In this document: one piece after another, positions 26,640 through 34,265 of the stretch
Numbering within the stretch: the stretch's first letter is position 1
Layout: every line of letters begins with the position of its first letter
NCBI GenBank assembly: GCA_044464485.1
Contig: JBIQLG010000003.1
Coordinates: 124,001 to 188,000 of the forward strand
Direction of reading: 5' to 3'
From: Terrimesophilobacter sp044464485
GTDB lineage: Bacteria > Actinomycetota > Actinomycetes > Actinomycetales > Microbacteriaceae
DNA: 64,000 nt
Position numbers and translations under genes: made by a program
Notes under the pieces: generated by a model
What the model was told of the DNA's origin: nothing
The model's database searches: none
Seen by the model: the letters and a program-made list of their open reading frames with translations, nothing else

Positions 26640-26645
26640 AGCCTA
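26640..26645 (-). promoter_or_regulatory. Candidate -10 box of the YlbL-like gene
   Basis: Minus-strand TAGGCT, 12 nt before the ATG at 26627; the leader would be only about 5 nt. Confidence 0.4.
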
Positions 26646-26679
26646 AGTGAAATCACAGCGACTACCGACGCGCACCGGC

Positions 26680-26685
26680 TAGCGT
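26680..26685 (+). promoter_or_regulatory. -10 box of the DUF2342 gene, leaderless-type
   Basis: TAGCGT followed by 7 nt and the ATG at 26693. Confidence 0.5.
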
Positions 26686-26692
26686 AGTTTTT

Positions 26693-28078
26693 ATGGCTGA
26701 AAATTCGGACCGAGAAGACGGAGCCTTCGACGACCGTGACCCTGAAGAGCAGATGCGCGACATGCTGCGCGACTTTCTTGCGGGCAACTCCGACATCGAT
26801 CCCGCAAGGCTCGCCGGCGCCGCCGGATTGGGAAATGACCCTGCTCTCGTCGCCCAGCTCATGAGCCGCCTGCAGGACGCCCTGAAGAGTGACAATGACG
26901 GAATCAATTGGGACCTTTCTCTGCAGCAGGCCACCACGGTCGCGGGTGCCGAGCGAGTCCCCTCCCTTCCCGGTGAACGATCCGCTCTCGAGCAGGCGCT
27001 CCACGTTGCCGCGCTGTGGCTCGACGAGGCGACGTTTATCTCGGAACTCAGCGGAGAAGCAAGACTTATCAGCCGCACCGAATGGGTGACGGCCACGATG
27101 CCCATCTGGACACAGCTTGCCGAACCGGTTGCGTCGAGCATTGCGGATGCTCTCACGACGGTACTGCGCGAACAATCTCCACTGGAAATGAGCGACATGA
27201 TTGCGGGCGCAAGCAAGCTCATGCGCAATATCGGAGGCACGCTGTTCGCCATGCAACTTGGACAGGTTGTGGGTCAGTTGTCGACAGAGGTCGTTTCCGG
27301 CGGCGACGTGGGAATTCCCCTTCTCGGCGGCGACGACGCCGCATCGAGCGAGGGAACCATGCAGGCCGCCATCATTCCGCAGAACCTGGAAGCTTTTGGA
27401 AAAGGCCTGGATGTCGACCCCGAGCAGGTGCGCCTCTACATCGCAGTGCGGGAACTCGCGCACGCGAGGCTGTTCCGCCACGCTCGATGGCTGCGACTTC
27501 AGGTGATTACCGCGATCACGGAAATAGCACGCGGCATCACCATCGACACCTCCAGACTCGAGGAACTCGCCGAGAACTTCGACCCGGGCAACCCGCAGTC
27601 GCTGCAGCACGCGGTGTCGGCCGGTGAGTTGCTCGCACCCAAGAACGAACAGCAAAAGACCGCCCTTGTTCGACTGGAAACTACCCTTGCGCTCATCGAA
27701 GGATGGGTTGACGTCGTCACGGCGGAGGCGACAAAACGGCTGCCGAAATCTTCGGCAATTGCCGAGACAGTGCGTCGGCGGCGGGCCTCAGGCGGACCAG
27801 CGGAATCCGCATTCTCCACTCTCGTCGGTTTGGAGCTGCGCCCTCGCCGCTTGCGCGAAGCCGCCGCGATGTGGCAACGCATCACGGATGCCGTGGGCGC
27901 GGAGAAGCGTGACTCGCTCTGGTCTCATCCTGATCTTGCCCCCACCGGCGACGACATCGATGATGCGACCTCGCTGCTTTCCCGACTGTCTGATCAGGAA
28001 CCGGAACCGGACGACGTAGACAGGGCCATCGAAGACCTCCTGAGCGATGATGACGGGGATCGGCCGACCGAAGCCTAG
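26693..28078 (+). CDS. DUF2342 / zinc-dependent metalloprotease-like protein
   Basis: 461 residues; counterpart of Rv3195. Family features are SLPGERSALEQALHVAALWLD, a Gly-rich hydrophobic core (LMRNIGGTLFAMQLGQVVGQLS), then VRELAHARLFRHARWL, which occupies the place of the metal-binding helix; the strict HExxH form is not present, as is usual in this family. LIEGWVDVVTAEATKRLP and FSTLVGLELRPRRLREA complete the signature. The C-terminus is acidic. Peptidase activity is an annotation tradition, not shown by residues here. ATG follows TAGCGT by 7 nt. Confidence 0.88.
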   Translation: MAENSDREDGAFDDRDPEEQMRDMLRDFLAGNSDIDPARLAGAAGLGNDPALVAQLMSRLQDALKSDNDGINWDLSLQQATTVAGAERVPSLPGERSALEQALHVAALWLDEATFISELSGEARLISRTEWVTATMPIWTQLAEPVASSIADALTTVLREQSPLEMSDMIAGASKLMRNIGGTLFAMQLGQVVGQLSTEVVSGGDVGIPLLGGDDAASSEGTMQAAIIPQNLEAFGKGLDVDPEQVRLYIAVRELAHARLFRHARWLRLQVITAITEIARGITIDTSRLEELAENFDPGNPQSLQHAVSAGELLAPKNEQQKTALVRLETTLALIEGWVDVVTAEATKRLPKSSAIAETVRRRRASGGPAESAFSTLVGLELRPRRLREAAAMWQRITDAVGAEKRDSLWSHPDLAPTGDDIDDATSLLSRLSDQEPEPDDVDRAIEDLLSDDDGDRPTEA

Positions 28079-28191
28079 GCACGCGCCGAGGAGGCGTGAA
28101 ACCCTCGTCGCGCCGCGGACTCGACACCGGCACCCGCGCAGCCTGTGGAGGATTGCCGCCGAAACGTCCGGCATCACGGCATCATGTCGGG

Positions 28192-29193
28192 ATGACCCTC
28201 ACGCTTGACCCGAGACGACCGGTGCTGTGGCGAACGCCCGACAGCCTTCAGGTGGGACTGGATGATCCACCCGTCATGCTGTCTTCCGTGGCGGTCGGCC
28301 ACGAACGCATGCTCGCGGGGCTCGCCGTCGGTGTCACCCGCGGCGGTCTCGCGCTGCTGGGACACGAAGCAGGCCTCACGAGCGAAGAAATCGAGCAGTT
28401 CTTTCACCGGATCCAGCCCGCTCTTCTGGCGGCCCCTGTTCTCTCCCCCGCCAGCATCGAGATCGACGGTGCCGGCCCCACCGCAGACAAAATGATGCGA
28501 AGGCTGCGCGAAGTCGGGATTGCGGTTGGCCGGAATGCCGCCGGCCACAATGGGGTTGGCCAGAACATCGCCGGAAATAATGCCGCCGGCTGGAATACCG
28601 CCGGCCGAATCGCGGTGACTCCACACGCCGATGCGGCCGCCCAGGGCTCGCCAGATACGGAGGGCGCCAAAGCGAATCACTTCGCCGTCATCTTCGGAAA
28701 CTACGTTCTCGAACCAGAGAGGCGCGGTAGATGGCTGCGCCGGGATATTCCCCATCTGCCCGTGGTGTACTCCGATGTGAGTGTGGCACTCGGACCGTTC
28801 ATTGAGCCGGGCTACGGACCGTGCCTGTATTGCCTCGAACTGCACCGACGGGATACGGACGAATCCTGGCCGGCTCTGGCGTCGCAATTGCTCGGCAAGA
28901 GCAGCAGCGCTCAGACACCTTTCGTCGCGAGCGAAACAGCGGTGCTGGCTACACGCATCCTGTACCAACGCATCAGGAACGGCGCCGCGCGAACAGCCGT
29001 CTCCGTCACGCTGAACACCGAGTCCGGCGAACTCTCGCGACGAGAATGGCACGCCCATCCGGAATGCGCGTGTTCGGGAATGCCCGAGGTCAGCGCGTCA
29101 GTCCGGCGAGAAATCGCGACGGCGAATTTTGCCCCGGTCGCTGGCCGCTCGAGGCAGACCACGAGAGATGAAGCTGCTCGCGAGCCCGCGTGA
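28192..29193 (+). CDS. Cyclodehydratase-like (E1-like, TOMM family) protein with internal pentapeptide-like array
   Basis: 333 residues. The C-terminal part has EPGYGPCLYCLELHRRDTDESW and HPECACSG, the CxxC pairs and Arg/Trp context seen in E1-like bacteriocin cyclodehydratase (TOMM leader-binding) proteins. Residues 113-137 are five exact-period repeats of G-x-N-x-A/V, a low-complexity array not expected in the family. No YcaO partner, precursor peptide or dehydrogenase lies nearby, so a RiPP role is doubtful; the gene occupies the Rv3196 position of the conserved block. Its last 104 bp overlap the convergent uvrD2 gene. ATG start; the frame is open upstream to 28096. Confidence 0.72.
   Translation: MTLTLDPRRPVLWRTPDSLQVGLDDPPVMLSSVAVGHERMLAGLAVGVTRGGLALLGHEAGLTSEEIEQFFHRIQPALLAAPVLSPASIEIDGAGPTADKMMRRLREVGIAVGRNAAGHNGVGQNIAGNNAAGWNTAGRIAVTPHADAAAQGSPDTEGAKANHFAVIFGNYVLEPERRGRWLRRDIPHLPVVYSDVSVALGPFIEPGYGPCLYCLELHRRDTDESWPALASQLLGKSSSAQTPFVASETAVLATRILYQRIRNGAARTAVSVTLNTESGELSRREWHAHPECACSGMPEVSASVRREIATANFAPVAGRSRQTTRDEAAREPA
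28528..28602 (+). repeat. Five-unit 15-bp degenerate repeat encoding G-x-N-x-A pentapeptides
   Basis: Five consecutive 15-bp units beginning with ggc or gga and with aat/aac as third codon: GRNAA, GHNGV, GQNIA, GNNAA, GWNTA. Codons vary between copies, so it is older than a fresh slippage array. Confidence 0.85.
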
Positions 29194-30790
29194 TCCCCAC
29201 GTAGAGCAGCCGCCGTTCCTCCTCGATCGCGGACTCCGTCGAGGCGTAGCTGATCGGGAGGAGCCCTTCCTGCACGCCGACGAGAAAAACAACCTTCCAT
29301 TCCAGGCCCTTCGCGGAGTGCAAACTGGCGAGCGTAACGGCGGACATGGTTGGCTCATGCTGGTTCGCCGAGCGTTCGATCAACTCGGCCACAAAGTCCT
29401 TGATGCCGGTCCCCGGCGGTTGTTCTTCCGCGAGGAGCATGAGCGCGTTGAGTGATTCCCAGCGCGAACGCACCGCGCCGCCCGACTCCGGTGGGTTCTG
29501 CGACCAGCCGAGGGAGCGCAGCACATCACTCACCGTCTTGAACAGAGCCTCCTCGTGGGGGACTATCGTGGCGCCCTTGAGCATCATGATGGCCTGTTTG
29601 ATTTCCGGCAGGTCGAAGAACTTCGCACCGCCCCGCATCTGGAATCCGATTCCCGCGTCTTCCAGTGCCCGCCCGATAACCGCAGATTGAGCGTTCACGC
29701 GAAAGAGCACGGCGATCTCCTCGGGCTTCGTTCCCGCGCGAAGGAGGTCCGTTATCCGCGCGGCCACTTCCCGCGCTTCCGCAGAATCGCTGCGGTACGC
29801 GTCAACGGTCGGTGGCAAACCTGCGGCGTCCGGGCGGCGGGCGGCGGTACCGTCGCCGAACTGCGCCGCGACGAGCGTGAGCGCACCGGGTCGGTCTCGC
29901 ATGAGCCGATTCGCGGCGTCGATGATCGCAGGCGTGGAACGATAATTGCGCTCAAGCTGAACGAGTGTGGCTTCGGGAAACTTTCGCGCGAACCCCAAAA
30001 GATACTCGGGACTTGCGCCGGTGAACGAGTAAATCGTCTGACTGGCATCGCCCACGACGCAGAGGTCATGCCGGTCGCCAAGCCACAGATCGAGCAATCG
30101 CTGTTGAAGCGGCGAGACATCCTGGTATTCGTCGACGACGAACGAACGATACTGTTCGCGCACCTGCTGAGCCACACGCGGTTCGGCATCGATCATCCCC
30201 GCGCACGCGAGCAATACATCCTCGAAATCCAGCTGACGCCGCTCGTCTTTGAGATTTTCGTAAGCTTGCTGCAGCGCGACGACCTTGGACGTGTCGAACT
30301 GCGACGGCAGCGGTCGGGCGGCTTCGGCATACTGCTCCAGTGAGAGGCCGGAAATTTTGCGCCATTCGATTTCCGCGGCGAGGTCTCGCAAGGATGCCGT
30401 GTCCAATTTGATGTGAAGGGATTCGGCAGCCTGAGCAAGAACCCGTGCTTTGCCGTCAAGGATTTTCGGGAAGGTGCCGCCGACGACCTGTGGCCAAAAG
30501 TATGCGAGCTGGGAGAGCGCGGCCGCGTGGAATGTTCTGCTGGCGACTCCCCCGGCACCAAGCCGCCGCAGCCTGCCCCTCAACTCCGCCGCGGCCCTCG
30601 TCGTGAACGTGATCGCCATGACTTTGGATTCGGTGAGTGCCCCGGTCGCAACCCCGTACGCGATGCGGTGGGTAATGGCGCGCGTCTTTCCCGTTCCCGC
30701 GCCAGCAAGAACGCGCACGGGTCCCCGCAGCGACTGTGCTACCAGTCGCTGCTCGGGATCGAGCCCCTCGAGCAGTTTCTCCGCGCTCAT
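29090..30790 (-). CDS. uvrD2: UvrD-like superfamily 1 DNA helicase (UvrD2 type)
   Basis: 566 residues. Helicase motifs: LAGAGTGKT (I), TFTTRAAAEL (Ia), VDEYQDVSPLQ (II), VGDASQTIYSF (III), LERNYRST (IV), LASLHSAKGLEWKVV (V) and YVGITRAREQL (VI). It ends 25 residues after motif VI, so the HRDC and tetracysteine modules that extend mycobacterial UvrD2 (about 700 residues) are absent. 3'-5' ATP-dependent unwinding in repair is expected. Its ATG overlaps the nudC stop by 4 bp, the same uvrD2-nudC pairing as Rv3198c-Rv3199c. The last 104 bp overlap the convergent cyclodehydratase-like gene. Confidence 0.93.
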   Translation of the reverse strand: MSAEKLLEGLDPEQRLVAQSLRGPVRVLAGAGTGKTRAITHRIAYGVATGALTESKVMAITFTTRAAAELRGRLRRLGAGGVASRTFHAAALSQLAYFWPQVVGGTFPKILDGKARVLAQAAESLHIKLDTASLRDLAAEIEWRKISGLSLEQYAEAARPLPSQFDTSKVVALQQAYENLKDERRQLDFEDVLLACAGMIDAEPRVAQQVREQYRSFVVDEYQDVSPLQQRLLDLWLGDRHDLCVVGDASQTIYSFTGASPEYLLGFARKFPEATLVQLERNYRSTPAIIDAANRLMRDRPGALTLVAAQFGDGTAARRPDAAGLPPTVDAYRSDSAEAREVAARITDLLRAGTKPEEIAVLFRVNAQSAVIGRALEDAGIGFQMRGGAKFFDLPEIKQAIMMLKGATIVPHEEALFKTVSDVLRSLGWSQNPPESGGAVRSRWESLNALMLLAEEQPPGTGIKDFVAELIERSANQHEPTMSAVTLASLHSAKGLEWKVVFLVGVQEGLLPISYASTESAIEEERRLLYVGITRAREQLHLSWSASSGQRPGQNSPSRFLAGLTR

Positions 30791-31749
30791 TCAGCGCTCA
30801 ACCATTGGTCGATGATGGCGCGCGCAATGGATGTCGGCCCCGGCAAAATGAGCTCCATTTCGCTGCGCAGTTCCGACCGCGAGAACCAGCGAAGGTCCAG
30901 AATCTCCTTGCCATCCGGCATCGTCGTCCAGCTCTGTCGTGGGTCGGCGAGCGCCCGAAATCCGAGCATGAGCGAAGCGGGAAACGGCCACGGCTGAGAC
31001 CCGAGATATTCCGGATCCACGACGCGAACGCCGGATTCCTCAAAAATCTCCCGTGCAACCGCCGATTCGAGCGACTCGCCGGGTTCGACAAAACCCGCGA
31101 GCAGCGAAAACCGATTGTTTTGCCACAGCGCATTCGAACCGAGAAGCAGCCTGTCGTGTTCGTCGATGACGGCGACGATGACGGCGGCATCCGTGCGCGG
31201 GAACACCTCCGTTGAATCGTCCGCCGCGCGCAGCACCCAGCCGCCCTGTTCCGGCACGAGCCGCGCGCCGGTGCGTGGAGAAAAACGGTGAGACGCACGC
31301 CAATTTGCGAGCGCGACTGCTTCGACAATGAGACCCGCGTCTCTGTCGTCCAGAGCCGCCGCGATGTCGCGTATGCCGTGCCACTCGCTTTGTGGCGCCA
31401 ACTCCAGCGCCGCCGACTCTGCCAACTCCATGGCGACGATGGGGGTGCCGATACTCTCTCGGCTCGTCATTGACGTAGAGCGGCCAAGGTAGCTCTGGGC
31501 GAGAATGCGCTCATCGTCTCCATACGGCACATCAGCGGGAGTGAATAGCCGCAGTCTCATGGCGATGTCCGCCACGCAGAGCGAGCTGCCCTGCCAGGTC
31601 ACGAGTACCCGGGTTCCTGGATCCCGCCGCAGGTCTTCGAACAAATTCGGATTCGATCTCGAGAGGTAATCGCGGTCGATCGCGCTTCGAGACAGGTAGG
31701 TGCGCAGCTGCGACGGCCGTCTCGCAGGTCCTGTGCCAGTCTCCATCAC
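30787..31749 (-). CDS. nudC: NudC-type NAD(H) diphosphatase
   Basis: 320 residues. Nudix box GFVEPGESLESAVAREIFEE with the following SGV, then SQPWPFPAS, the NudC-specific array that recognises NAD. The four Cys that bind zinc in E. coli NudC are all replaced: the CxxC places read FSPRTG and LRAADD. Hydrolyses NAD(H) to NMN and AMP and, in some species, removes NAD caps from RNA. Start is GTG 31749 or the adjacent ATG 31746. First gene of nudC-uvrD2, divergent from the phosphotransferase-like gene. Confidence 0.92.
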   Translation of the reverse strand: MMETGTGPARRPSQLRTYLSRSAIDRDYLSRSNPNLFEDLRRDPGTRVLVTWQGSSLCVADIAMRLRLFTPADVPYGDDERILAQSYLGRSTSMTSRESIGTPIVAMELAESAALELAPQSEWHGIRDIAAALDDRDAGLIVEAVALANWRASHRFSPRTGARLVPEQGGWVLRAADDSTEVFPRTDAAVIVAVIDEHDRLLLGSNALWQNNRFSLLAGFVEPGESLESAVAREIFEESGVRVVDPEYLGSQPWPFPASLMLGFRALADPRQSWTTMPDGKEILDLRWFSRSELRSEMELILPGPTSIARAIIDQWLSAE

Positions 31750-31818
31750 TCCATCATCATGGCAGGAGAGCTCTCACCCAAGTGCGTGGCGTTGGCCGCT
31801 CCGGATGCTTGCACGACT

Positions 31819-31824
31819 TACCCT
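31819..31824 (+). promoter_or_regulatory. -10 box of the phosphotransferase-like gene, leaderless-type
   Basis: TACCCT followed by 6 nt (gacggt) and the ATG at 31831. Confidence 0.5.
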
Positions 31825-31830
31825 GACGGT

Positions 31831-32823
31831 ATGTCCAGATCGCATCTCACTCTCGCCGCTCTCGCTACAGCGGCGGTGCCGGAGCTCGATGTCGTTGCGT
31901 CAATGCCCATTGGCAGCGGAGCACACGGTGATTTCGACGCGGCCATCGTCACGGGGCGTGACGGGACGCACTGGATCATCCGCATACCCAATTCTGAGCG
32001 AGCTGAAGCCGAGCAGTCAGCCGACCTCGTCGCGCTGCGCGCCCTGAGCACCGGAATACGAAAGCGACTTCCTTTCGGGGTATCGTCGTTCGCCGGTCAG
32101 GTACCCGTCGCCGGAACGCGCGCCATCGTGTACGCGTTCGTCCATGGTTCGCGAGTTTCACTGGGAGACATCGCTCCCGGTGATGGCCTCGCGACGTCGA
32201 TCGGCGAAGCCATTGCGGCGATTCATTCGCTTCCGACCAGCTTCGTCACGGATGCGGGCCTCCCCGTGCTCAGCGCGAGCGAACTCTTGCGGGCAAATCT
32301 CGTGATCATGGATCGCGCTGCCGCAACGGGTCTCGTGCCCGGGGAACTGCTCGGCCGTTGGGAGGGTGCCACCGAAGATTCAGCACTGTGGCAGTTCGCT
32401 CCCACCGTCATCAACGGCTCATTGTCGGCCGAGTCTTTCCTCGCGGAAGGCGATACCGTGTCCGGGGTCCTCGGCTGGCATGGTTTGAGCGTCGGTGACC
32501 CTGCACGCGACCTGTTCTGGTTGCTCGGTTCCTCGAGGGACGGCGCAGCAGACAGTGCCCTCGATGCGTACCAGCTTTCACGCGGGTCGCGCGACAGGCA
32601 ACTCGCCCGCCGGGCGCGGCTCTACTCGGAACTGGAACTGGCCAAGTGGCTTCTGCATGGTGCCCAGGAGCGCTCGACCGAGATAGTGGATGACGCGGTG
32701 GAGATGCTCCACGGACTCGCCGACCGCGTGCGCGACGACATGGCGATCACCCTCAGTCACGCGACGCAACCGGTGATGGCGGTCGATGAGGTTGAAGCGA
32801 TGCTGGAGCAGCGGCGAGCCTGA
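31831..32823 (+). CDS. Aminoglycoside/macrolide phosphotransferase-fold protein with degenerate active site
   Basis: 330 residues with the layout of bacterial APH/MPH kinases: N-lobe with SGAHGDFDAAIV and WIIRIPNSE, an AIAAIHSLP helix, and the C-lobe ending VGDPARDLFWLLG. But the catalytic loop, normally HGDLHPGN, reads NGSLSAES (about residue 195), and the metal site, normally IDW, reads LGW (about residue 213). Catalytic Asp and metal Asp are therefore both missing, so it is probably a pseudokinase or binding protein and should not be called a resistance gene. ATG lies 6 nt after TACCCT; divergent from nudC. Confidence 0.8.
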   Translation: MSRSHLTLAALATAAVPELDVVASMPIGSGAHGDFDAAIVTGRDGTHWIIRIPNSERAEAEQSADLVALRALSTGIRKRLPFGVSSFAGQVPVAGTRAIVYAFVHGSRVSLGDIAPGDGLATSIGEAIAAIHSLPTSFVTDAGLPVLSASELLRANLVIMDRAAATGLVPGELLGRWEGATEDSALWQFAPTVINGSLSAESFLAEGDTVSGVLGWHGLSVGDPARDLFWLLGSSRDGAADSALDAYQLSRGSRDRQLARRARLYSELELAKWLLHGAQERSTEIVDDAVEMLHGLADRVRDDMAITLSHATQPVMAVDEVEAMLEQRRA

Positions 32824-32848
32824 TCGCCTCGGCTGACCGTTCGGACCG

Positions 32849-34183
32849 CTAACCGAGCTGTCCACGCACCTCGATGGAAAACGGGATGATGCTGCGGTGA
32901 ATGCGAAACTTCAACGACAGTTTTCCGGAGCGGGCGAGAAGAATCGCAATCACAATGGCAGCGACAGTCGGCACGATCCCTGACGCGATCATGGCCAGAC
33001 GCACACCCCACAGCTCCGTCAGCCACCCCATGAGCGGGCCGCCTATGGCCTGGCCGCCCAGCACGACCATGGAGTAAATGGCCATAACCCGACCACGGAT
33101 GACGCGGTTCGTGGACATTTGCACAATGGACTCCGCGGTGGTGGCAAACAGCAGTCTGGTGAATCCGATTGCCGCGAGGCACATGAGGAAAATCGATACC
33201 ACGGGGGCGGCTCCGGACGCGATGATGGCGAGCCCGAAGAGACCGGCGGCCAGCATGATCGATCGCAGGCGATAGGACATCCGTCGCGTGGAAGCCAGCG
33301 AGCCGGCGAGAGCGCCAAGTGCAGCTGCCGAGCTATACAGCCCATACCCTGCCGCACCGGAGCCGTAGACGTGATCGGCGAACGCCACGAGCATCACGGG
33401 CAGATTCATGCCGAACGTGGCGACGAAAGCAAGCATCACTATGGGCCAGAAGATCGTGGGTTTCGCGAGCACGTAGCGCAGTCCTTCGCGAATCTGGCCC
33501 TTGCCGCGTGCGGCGACGAGCGAGGGAAGCAGTTCGGATGCGCGCATGCTCAGCAGCGTGATCACCACCACCGTAGCCGCGACTCCGTTCGCGGCGATCG
33601 ACCATCCTGCGCCCACTATCGCGATGAGTATTCCGCTGATCGCGGGGCCAACGAGACCGCCCAAATGAAAGATGGATGCGTTGATGCTGATGGCATTGCC
33701 GAGCCGACCATGACCGACCATTTCGTTGACGAACACCGATCGGGCTGGCGAGTCCACGACCGCCACGCAGCCCATGATGAGCGCGGTGGCAAATACCTCC
33801 CACACCGTCACAACCCCCGAAATGGTGAGAACGGCAAGTGTCGAACACGCCAGCGCGTTGATCGACTGAGTGGTCACGAGCAAACGACGCTTGGGGTACC
33901 TGTCTGCGATGACGCCACCAATCGGTCCGAGAAACAGCATGGGACCGAATTGGAGCGCGACGGTGACTCCCACGAGCGCGACACTTGCCGTGAGTTCGAA
34001 GACCAGCCAGTCGATGGCGATACGCATCGCCCACGCCGAGGTATTCGAAACAAGTTGCGAGAACACGTACAGCCGATAGTTGTGAACGCGCAGGCTCGCG
34101 AAAGTATCGCGCCAGCGCGGACGCTGAACCATAACGGGAATGGGCGCCGTCGCCGCGTCATCCCCCGGCTGTTCAAGTGTCAC
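32849..34183 (-). CDS. MFS exporter (EntS/MFS_3-like)
   Basis: 444 residues with twelve predicted membrane segments. Family landmarks: FASLRVHNYRLYVFSQLVSN before TM1, the loop 2-3 motif GGVIADRYPKRRLL, and SPARSVFVNEMVG after TM4. This subgroup (enterobactin exporter/TetV-like) usually exports small hydrophobic compounds. The divergent LysR gene 82 bp away is a likely regulator. GTG start lies 6 nt after TAATGT. The substrate is unknown. Confidence 0.9.
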   Translation of the reverse strand: MTLEQPGDDAATAPIPVMVQRPRWRDTFASLRVHNYRLYVFSQLVSNTSAWAMRIAIDWLVFELTASVALVGVTVALQFGPMLFLGPIGGVIADRYPKRRLLVTTQSINALACSTLAVLTISGVVTVWEVFATALIMGCVAVVDSPARSVFVNEMVGHGRLGNAISINASIFHLGGLVGPAISGILIAIVGAGWSIAANGVAATVVVITLLSMRASELLPSLVAARGKGQIREGLRYVLAKPTIFWPIVMLAFVATFGMNLPVMLVAFADHVYGSGAAGYGLYSSAAALGALAGSLASTRRMSYRLRSIMLAAGLFGLAIIASGAAPVVSIFLMCLAAIGFTRLLFATTAESIVQMSTNRVIRGRVMAIYSMVVLGGQAIGGPLMGWLTELWGVRLAMIASGIVPTVAAIVIAILLARSGKLSLKFRIHRSIIPFSIEVRGQLG

Positions 34184-34189
34184 GGGTCT

Positions 34190-34195
34190 ACATTA
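34190..34195 (-). promoter_or_regulatory. -10 box of the MFS gene, leaderless-type
   Basis: Minus-strand TAATGT ends 6 nt before the GTG at 34183. Confidence 0.5.
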
Positions 34196-34220
34196 TGTTG
34201 CGGGCTACCATTCACTCGCA

Positions 34221-34235
34221 TTATCGCGCCTATAA
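34221..34235. promoter_or_regulatory. Candidate LysR-type binding site
   Basis: ttatcgcgcctataa is an interrupted inverted repeat (TTAT/ATAA) containing a T-N11-A core. It lies between the divergent MFS and LysR genes, about 25 bp upstream of the MFS -10 box. AT-rich against a GC-rich background. Confidence 0.35.
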
Positions 34236-34265
34236 ATACCATTCGATGCTGTAATACTTGAGACC

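Noticed and set aside
28080..28098. Hairpin cacgc/gcgtg after the DUF2342 gene
   Set aside because: Stem of only about 5 bp; too weak to call a terminator.
28528..28602. CRISPR-like short repeats
   Set aside because: Units are contiguous, coding and without spacers.
28192..29193. RiPP (thiazole/oxazole) biosynthesis cluster
   Set aside because: No YcaO, dehydrogenase, precursor peptide or exporter adjacent; the gene belongs to a conserved housekeeping order.
31831..32823. Macrolide or aminoglycoside resistance kinase
   Set aside because: The catalytic Asp and metal-binding Asp are missing, so resistance by phosphorylation is not supported.
32824..32848. Terminator between the pseudokinase and MFS genes
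   Set aside because: Only a 5-bp ctcgg/ccgag match with mismatched interior; not convincing.
33119..34261. 380-residue plus-strand frame opposite the MFS gene
   Set aside because: Antisense shadow rich in Arg, His and Glu; the minus-strand protein has clear transporter motifs.
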